Origin: JAPORK01 sp026710285
GTDB taxonomy: Bacteria; Pseudomonadota; Gammaproteobacteria; Pseudomonadales; Endozoicomonadaceae
Direction: 5' to 3'
Length of the DNA: 64,000 nucleotides
Assembly (NCBI GenBank): GCA_965201045.1
Contig: OZ241746.1
Location: forward strand, 2,914,001-2,978,000
Below, in pieces: positions 58,811 through 64,000 of this stretch. Position 1 is the stretch's first letter; the number at the start of each line of letters is the position of its first letter. A program made the translations under genes and the position numbers. The notes under the pieces are model-generated. The model had not been told where the DNA came from and ran no database searches. It was given only the letters and a program-made list of their open reading frames with translations.

Positions 58811-61800
58811 ATGCGATGTTTGTATTACCTGTCAAAACAAAAAAGAAGAAGGTGTGATCAGGTATGTCAAAAAAAAGTGGTAATAGTTTTTCTAAATGCT
58901 CTGTTGCTGATTTTTAGTTTTTTCCTGTCAATGAATAATCTTGCATATGGTGCAAATACGGATCAACAAAAAAAGCTTTATGAAACAGTATTTGTAACGG
59001 AAGAAGCACTATCTGATCAGGGAGTGGGTCGGTTAGTAAAAACGCCTATGGAAGCCTTGCAATTCTTGCAGGAAAAGGCACCCAATATGTTGGTAGAAAT
59101 GCTGCATGAATATAGCTTTAAAGCAACTCACAAACATTTGGGTGAAAACGACAATATACGTAAAACTTTCTTCTCTTCGATTCCCGGATTAAAAGAGGTT
59201 ATCGCTATTTATTCTGGTAAAGAGCGTACTCCTGAAACAGCAGGAAAAAATCCTCTGTTTATTACGCTAAGTGGAATGTTGGAACATTTGGAGAAGATGT
59301 CACAAGTTAAAGATCCTGAGTTTGGGGTACTGTTAAAAATGCTGAATACCTCCATAGATACTACAAAGTGGTATATCTATGATGGCGGAACAACTGATGA
59401 AGCAATTAATAATGTGGCTATGGAGTTTTATCATACTGTTAAGCGTTGGGGTAACTCAGTCAGGAACATGTTTTCAGATAAAAAAAAGAATCAGGCTGAA
59501 ATTAATATAAATGCCTTATTTGAGAAATGTTTCCAGGATTTGTATCTGATGGATCAAAAGTTACCGGACTCTGTAAAGAAGCGTTATATTGTCAGTCTTG
59601 GTATGAAGAGTCCGGCATCTGACAAAAGTGATGACGTTGAAGATGACAGTATTAAAGACGTGCGCACATATAGTGGAGTGAGCAATAAATCTCTGAGTAA
59701 AGCCATGGGAGTACTCTTTGGTGTGTTAACTGTAGGTCAGTATATTGGTGCAGGAGCTGCCATGACAATACCACCCTCTCTCGTCCCTGGACCTGCAACC
59801 TACGCCGGAACTTCTTCCTGCCTTTCTTCAGATGGTCGGTGTATTCCCGTAGGGAATGCAAATATTACCAGTCTGATGGCTAACAATCTTGAAGGTAATT
59901 TTGTGGCTGTGGAGAATATTGACGGGAACACAATTCTGCAAAATAGTAATACAACAGCAGCTGCAGTACCGGGAGAATTCAGTGGTACTTTTTCTACCGG
60001 GGTGTATAGTCTGAATGGATTTCCGGTAAATGGCACTATACCTTTTCTTGAATCAGTTAATAATAGCCATATTGAGTGCAATGTACCGATAAAAAATGGA
60101 ACATCACCTGGTAACGTTCAGCCTTTACTTACCCGCAGAGCGTTACATACTAATAAAGTAGAGACAACATTACAGTGGCCGGAAACTTCTGCTGATGTTC
60201 ATCATACTCCTCCGGTTGCAGGAAACATAGAAGGTAATCATAATAAGTTTATCATAAAAAATAAGCTATTGCGTCGTGCTGGTACACTGTACTCGGCGTA
60301 TAATTTACAGCAAAAAGATACAGGTATAATTGCAGCTGAAGTATCAGGTGATCATAATTATTTGGAGTATCAGGGTGAAGTAAGGATTTTTAAAACAGTG
60401 AATAATGATGTAACAGGTAATATAGCAAAAACAATTTCTGGTATCGATAACAAACTGATTCAAAAAGGTCCTTTTGAAATTAACGAAGTATTGAATGGTG
60501 ATAAGATTGCTTTAACCCGTAATCGCTTTGATAACAGTATAGAATCATTTGGTCTTCTGGAATTATATGTTCCTGTCAAAGGAACAAATACCTCACAATG
60601 GGGAACAGTATGTAGTGAGGGATTTTCTCATCAGAATAGTATTGTCGCCTGTCGATATCTGGGTTTTGATACCGGTTATCAAAACGATACAGACCATGAA
60701 TATTCCGAGCAACCTGTGTTATTTAGTAATGTAAGATGTATTGGTAATGAGACATCCTTACTACAGTGTCCTCATAATTTTACGAATGAGTATACCTGTA
60801 CTCAACCACCTGTAGAAATACGTTGTACGAGAGAAAAAAATTATAACAATAATACCGTTTTATATGCAGGTATATTAGGTCGTGCCCCGGAATCCATTGC
60901 TAATATCCCGGTTGCTTTTTTGGACAGAGCGGGTTATTTAGATTTTGGTTTACTTTCTAAAAATAATAGTGTAGATAGTACAAAACCAAATGACTGGAGA
61001 ACAGCGCAGCAACATCTTTGTGTATCAGAAAAATGTGATATTTCCTGTCACTATGTAAATGAACAGTTTCACTCTGTTATTAACAATGGAAATAAAACTT
61101 ATTTGGTGACACGTCAGCATTATCCTGCAGTAATGTTCTTTCCTTTTCTGAATGCAAGCAAGGGAGAAGCTGAGGGATTGATCCGGATTACAGACATCAG
61201 CCAGTCAGGTGCTAATGGTACAATTGAGTTACATCAGCCGCCTGCAGATAACCCGTATCTGGGTACAAGAAATTTAAGTGATCCATCTGTTTATACGCCT
61301 TCGGTAAGTAAAGTAGTGATTAATAATACTCTATTGTCATTACATCGACGTCCGGCATTTTTTAAGTTTTCGGATCTGAATGTTTTAGAACCCAATGATG
61401 AAGCGCCGGGTGTGCAATTAAGTGAAGTATCTCTTGATGGTACAAATAGTACATATAATAGTATTAGCTATGATTTTCCAGGAGAAAATGCATTACTACT
61501 GAATGAGAATGCGGTTTTTACCTACAATGAGACAGACCATACAATAATACAGCGTTCGCTAAATAATAATGGACAACATTATACGATCGGGGATGCTGAT
61601 GTTACTTATCAGTTACCTCCTGAACCACTGATTGCTACAGGAACAGATGGAGATTATATATATGTAGTAACAAAAGAGCAGGATAGTAGTAATTTTGGGA
61701 CGAACAAAAATTTAATCTTTTCCCGTTACAATTTAAAAAATAATGAAAAAGATGTCAGCTGGAACAGATCAGTTCAACCTAATGAGTTATTTGAAGAATC

Positions 61801-62257
61801 TGGTGATTATCAGTTATCGTTTGTTGGTGATGAGATACAGTTACTCGGCAGAGGTGAACTGTTCAGTCTTGATGGCGTTCCTTATAGTCTCCAGATACCT
61901 CAGGGAGGTGGATGTAGTGAGATACGTAAAGGACAGGCACTGCGGATATCTGTTGAAAAAACAAACTCACACACGACATTACTACATCCAACGTTATCAT
62001 CAACATCAACGCCAATACCGGCATCTGATCGTGTTCAGGTCGGAGTTGTCGCTGGAGTTGTTGGTACAGTTATTGTAGTAGCAGGAACTATAGGAGTAGT
62101 TGGTATATGTAAAATGGCTCATGATGCTAAAAAAAGAAACCATTATATGTATGATACTCACAAATATGCAGAAGATCAGATGGAGAATGCTGGAGATTTT
62201 GCAGACAAACCTGAAGATGATGAAGCAAGAGAACATGATACGGGTACTGAACTGTAA
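58811..62257 (+). CDS. Receptor-like membrane protein with an SRCR domain (1148 aa)
   Basis: Residues 1-48 form a basic N-region and signal-peptide core (VVIVFLNALLLIFSFFL) ending LAYGA. Residues about 49-290 are a helical, lysine-rich domain of unknown type. A Gly/Ala-rich hydrophobic stretch follows (about 296-330, LFGVLTVGQYIGAGAAM), then an Asn/Thr-rich beta region. Residues about 578-672 are a group-A SRCR domain with WGTVCSEGF, IVACRYLGF, VRCIGNETSLLQCPH, YTC and EIRC: six cysteines in the canonical order. After about 400 more residues of probably beta structure comes a single transmembrane helix (about 1077-1101, VGVVAGVVGTVIVVAGTIGV) and an acidic tail of about 47 residues with HYMYDTHKY. 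SRCR domains bind ligands in animal scavenger receptors and are rare in bacteria. Adhesion, or mimicry of a host receptor, is inference. No ankyrin or enzymatic domain is present. Confidence 0.87.
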   Translation: MRCLYYLSKQKRRRCDQVCQKKVVIVFLNALLLIFSFFLSMNNLAYGANTDQQKKLYETVFVTEEALSDQGVGRLVKTPMEALQFLQEKAPNMLVEMLHEYSFKATHKHLGENDNIRKTFFSSIPGLKEVIAIYSGKERTPETAGKNPLFITLSGMLEHLEKMSQVKDPEFGVLLKMLNTSIDTTKWYIYDGGTTDEAINNVAMEFYHTVKRWGNSVRNMFSDKKKNQAEININALFEKCFQDLYLMDQKLPDSVKKRYIVSLGMKSPASDKSDDVEDDSIKDVRTYSGVSNKSLSKAMGVLFGVLTVGQYIGAGAAMTIPPSLVPGPATYAGTSSCLSSDGRCIPVGNANITSLMANNLEGNFVAVENIDGNTILQNSNTTAAAVPGEFSGTFSTGVYSLNGFPVNGTIPFLESVNNSHIECNVPIKNGTSPGNVQPLLTRRALHTNKVETTLQWPETSADVHHTPPVAGNIEGNHNKFIIKNKLLRRAGTLYSAYNLQQKDTGIIAAEVSGDHNYLEYQGEVRIFKTVNNDVTGNIAKTISGIDNKLIQKGPFEINEVLNGDKIALTRNRFDNSIESFGLLELYVPVKGTNTSQWGTVCSEGFSHQNSIVACRYLGFDTGYQNDTDHEYSEQPVLFSNVRCIGNETSLLQCPHNFTNEYTCTQPPVEIRCTREKNYNNNTVLYAGILGRAPESIANIPVAFLDRAGYLDFGLLSKNNSVDSTKPNDWRTAQQHLCVSEKCDISCHYVNEQFHSVINNGNKTYLVTRQHYPAVMFFPFLNASKGEAEGLIRITDISQSGANGTIELHQPPADNPYLGTRNLSDPSVYTPSVSKVVINNTLLSLHRRPAFFKFSDLNVLEPNDEAPGVQLSEVSLDGTNSTYNSISYDFPGENALLLNENAVFTYNETDHTIIQRSLNNNGQHYTIGDADVTYQLPPEPLIATGTDGDYIYVVTKEQDSSNFGTNKNLIFSRYNLKNNEKDVSWNRSVQPNELFEESGDYQLSFVGDEIQLLGRGELFSLDGVPYSLQIPQGGGCSEIRKGQALRISVEKTNSHTTLLHPTLSSTSTPIPASDRVQVGVVAGVVGTVIVVAGTIGVVGICKMAHDAKKRNHYMYDTHKYAEDQMENAGDFADKPEDDEAREHDTGTEL

Positions 62258-62285
62258 GTTTTTTTCAATTGTGTCATAAGACCTC

Positions 62286-62297
62286 GTCCTTCGGGAC
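62286..62297 (+). terminator. Short GTCC-TTCG-GGAC hairpin after the SRCR gene
   Basis: A four-base stem capped by the extra-stable TTCG tetraloop, 28 bases after the stop and followed by CTGTTTCTT. The stem is short, so termination would be weak. Confidence 0.35.
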
Positions 62298-62337
62298 CTG
62301 TTTCTTAATTAGGTTTTTCAGGCGCTGATTTTTGTCA

Positions 62338-62358
62338 CGGCAGGTTGGTCTCCTGCCG
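62338..62358. terminator. CGGCAGG/CCTGCCG hairpin
   Basis: A perfect 7-bp GC-rich stem with a 7-base loop in otherwise AT-rich DNA, 80 bases after the SRCR gene. There is no T-run. It may be a terminator relic or a protein site. Confidence 0.35.
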
Positions 62359-62644
62359 GACATATAATCTGTTTGTTGGCTGAGCGGAAGGTTTTGAGGT
62401 AAATTGTGCTTATTTTTTTACATGCCTTCTGTAGTTATTTTTTTTCTGATTTTGAATTGTTATATCCCCCGGCAGGGCTGACAGATTTTAAAGTATCACA
62501 CCACTTATTGTACAGATAAATTATCGTTAACTATATTTTGATGCCAGACAAAATGTTTGAAAAACAGAATGAAGAATTTTTTGGTGATTATCATCATCAG
62601 AATAATAATATAGCTCAATTAATCTGTAGTAAGGAAGTTTTGGT

Positions 62645-64000
62645 ATGCAGTGTTCGTTTTACCTGTCAAAACAACAAAAAGAATATGTGGTAAGGTGTGT
62701 CGGAAACAAGAAGCATCAGTTTTTTCTAAAGATGATGTTGCTGACTTTTAGTTTTTTCCTGTCAATAAGTAATCTTGCATATGGTGATAGCACTGATCAA
62801 CAAAAAAAGCTTTATAAAACAGTATTTGTAATTGAAGAGGCGCTATCTGATCAGGGAGTGGGCTGGTTAGTAAAAACGCCCATGAAAGCCCTGCAATTTT
62901 TGCAGAAAAAGGCACCCAATATGTTGGTTGAAATGTTGCATGAATATAGCTTTAAAACAACGCATAAACATTTGGGTGAAAACGACAATATACGTAAAAC
63001 TTTTTTCTCTTCCATTCCCGGATTAAAAGAAGTTATTGCTATTTATTCTGGTAAAGAGCGTGTTCCTGAAACAGCAGAAAAAAATCCTCTATTTATTACA
63101 CTGAGCGGGATGTTGAAACATTTGGAGGATAAATCAAAAACTGAAGATCCTCAATTCCAAGCACTATTAAAAACGTTGAATACCCCCATGGATACTACAA
63201 AGTGGTATATCTATGATGGCGGAACAGCTGATGAAGCAATTAATAATGTGGCTATGGAGTTTTATCATACTGTTAAGCGTTGGGGTAATTCAGTCAGGAA
63301 CATGTTTTCAGGTAAAAAAAGTAATCATGCTGAAATTAATATAAATGCCTTATTTGAGAGATGTTTCCAGGATTTGTATCTGATGGATCAAAAATTACCA
63401 GACTCTGTAAAGAAGCGCTATATTGTCACGCTTCAAATGAAAAGTCCGGTATCTGACAAAAGTAATGATGTTGAAGGTGATGAAACTCACAGTGTTGAAG
63501 ATAATCGCACGTATCGTGGAGCGAGCAGTAAATCTCTGAGTAAAGCCATGGGAATACTTTTTGGTGTGTTGACTGCAGGTCAGTATATTGGTGCAGGAGC
63601 TGCCATGACAATACCACCCTCTCTCGTCCCTGGACCTGCAACTTATACAGGAACTTCTTCCTGCCTTTCTTCAGGCGGTCATTGTATTCCCGTAGGAAAT
63701 GCAAATATTACCAGTCTGATGACTAACAACCTCAAAGGTAATTTTGTGGCTGTAGAGGATATTGACGGAAACACAATTCTTCAAAATAGTAATACAACAG
63801 CAGCTGCAGTACCGGGAGAATTCAGTGGTACTTTTTCTACCGGGGTGTATAGTCTGAATGGATTTCCGGTAAATGGTACTATACCCTTTCTTGAATCAGT
63901 TAATAATAGCCATATTGAGTGCAATGTACCGATAAAAAATGGAACATCGCCTGGTAACGTTCAGCCTTTACTTACCCGCAGAGCATTACATGCCAATAAA
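62645..64000 (+). CDS. Paralogue of the SRCR-type membrane protein, 5' part (continues beyond window)
   Basis: ATG 62645 after TAAGGAAG opens a frame with no stop to the window end (452 codons). It starts MQCSFYLSKQQKEYVV and has a signal-peptide core LKMMLLTFSFFLSISNLAYG. The sequence then follows its neighbour closely through LVKTPMKALQFLQKKAPNML, WYIYDGGTADEAINNVAMEF and LFGVLTAGQYIGAGAAM into the Asn/Thr-rich region, which is almost identical. Differences concentrate in residues 1-40 and in an acidic linker near residues 275-295 (VEGDETHSVEDN, four residues longer). The SRCR region, if present, lies outside the window. The pair probably arose by tandem duplication of gene plus promoter. 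Confidence 0.85.
   Translation, partial: MQCSFYLSKQQKEYVVRCVGNKKHQFFLKMMLLTFSFFLSISNLAYGDSTDQQKKLYKTVFVIEEALSDQGVGWLVKTPMKALQFLQKKAPNMLVEMLHEYSFKTTHKHLGENDNIRKTFFSSIPGLKEVIAIYSGKERVPETAEKNPLFITLSGMLKHLEDKSKTEDPQFQALLKTLNTPMDTTKWYIYDGGTADEAINNVAMEFYHTVKRWGNSVRNMFSGKKSNHAEININALFERCFQDLYLMDQKLPDSVKKRYIVTLQMKSPVSDKSNDVEGDETHSVEDNRTYRGASSKSLSKAMGILFGVLTAGQYIGAGAAMTIPPSLVPGPATYTGTSSCLSSGGHCIPVGNANITSLMTNNLKGNFVAVEDIDGNTILQNSNTTAAAVPGEFSGTFSTGVYSLNGFPVNGTIPFLESVNNSHIECNVPIKNGTSPGNVQPLLTRRALHANK

Larger units (their letters stand above)
62258..62644. promoter_or_regulatory. Intergenic region between the two SRCR-type paralogues
   Basis: The first half holds two hairpins (listed separately). Bases 62455-62644 repeat the control region of the upstream paralogue, including a TTGTAC (62508-62513) / TATATT (62532-62537) pair with 18-base spacing. 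A TAAGGAAG ribosome-binding site lies before ATG 62645. So the second gene probably has its own promoter. Confidence 0.5.

Noticed and set aside
1..64000. tRNA, rRNA, riboswitch or replication-origin features
   Set aside because: I scanned for cloverleaf ends, rRNA-like conserved stretches and replication genes and saw none that I could support.

Overview
The window looks like a low-GC, host-associated gammaproteobacterium with an intracellular or parasitic lifestyle. The reasons are ankyrin-repeat proteins, a zinc-finger protein with nuclear-localisation-like basic clusters, a receptor-like protein with an SRCR domain (a mainly animal fold), many decayed insertion sequences, and a decayed copy of astB (arginine catabolism, typical of gamma- and betaproteobacteria). 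The species cannot be named from the sequence. An Endozoicomonas-like or intranuclear-parasite lineage would fit, but that is a guess.

Layout. 1-1039: 3' part of an acidic tandem-repeat protein. 1197-2003: a graveyard of astB, an IS1634-type transposase and the 3' end of an ankyrin gene. 2251-3081: zinc-finger/NLS-like protein. 3461-5308: exported ankyrin-repeat protein. 5333-6828: nested IS debris (IS200/IS605 3' end, IS3-type orfA/orfB, a 369-bp MITE-like insertion, a 36-bp perfect palindrome). 6876-7091: small membrane protein. 7559-24418: three giant RHS/YD-repeat genes, all on the minus strand. 24435-30273: an island with the decayed 3' end of a further RHS gene, a 56-bp perfect palindrome, a frameshifted ankyrin gene, a decayed partial copy of that gene, and a secreted cysteine-rich protein. 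30274-58348: five more minus-strand RHS genes. 58811-64000: two tandem plus-strand paralogues of a large membrane protein; the first carries an SRCR domain and the second runs off the window.

The centre of interest is the RHS array. Eight intact ~1,850-residue genes fill about 45 kb. Each encodes an N-terminal hydrophobic segment, a YD-repeat shell ending in paired DP-containing motifs near residue 1484, a conserved Gly/Ala-rich hydrophobic stretch of about 110 residues, and a diversified C-terminal domain of about 250 residues. The C-terminal domains fall into related subtypes that keep one invariant Cys in a D/E-x-[GA]-C-[IV]-[LF] context and, about 95 residues later, a His-containing strand followed by an aromatic/acidic turn. 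This order recalls papain-like (C58-type) effector enzymes, but that is inference. No immunity gene separates the copies, so these look more like host-directed toxins than antibacterial ones. Sharing of blocks between copies points to gene conversion or unequal exchange. Because all eight frames are open while the surroundings are full of pseudogenes, the array is probably under selection.
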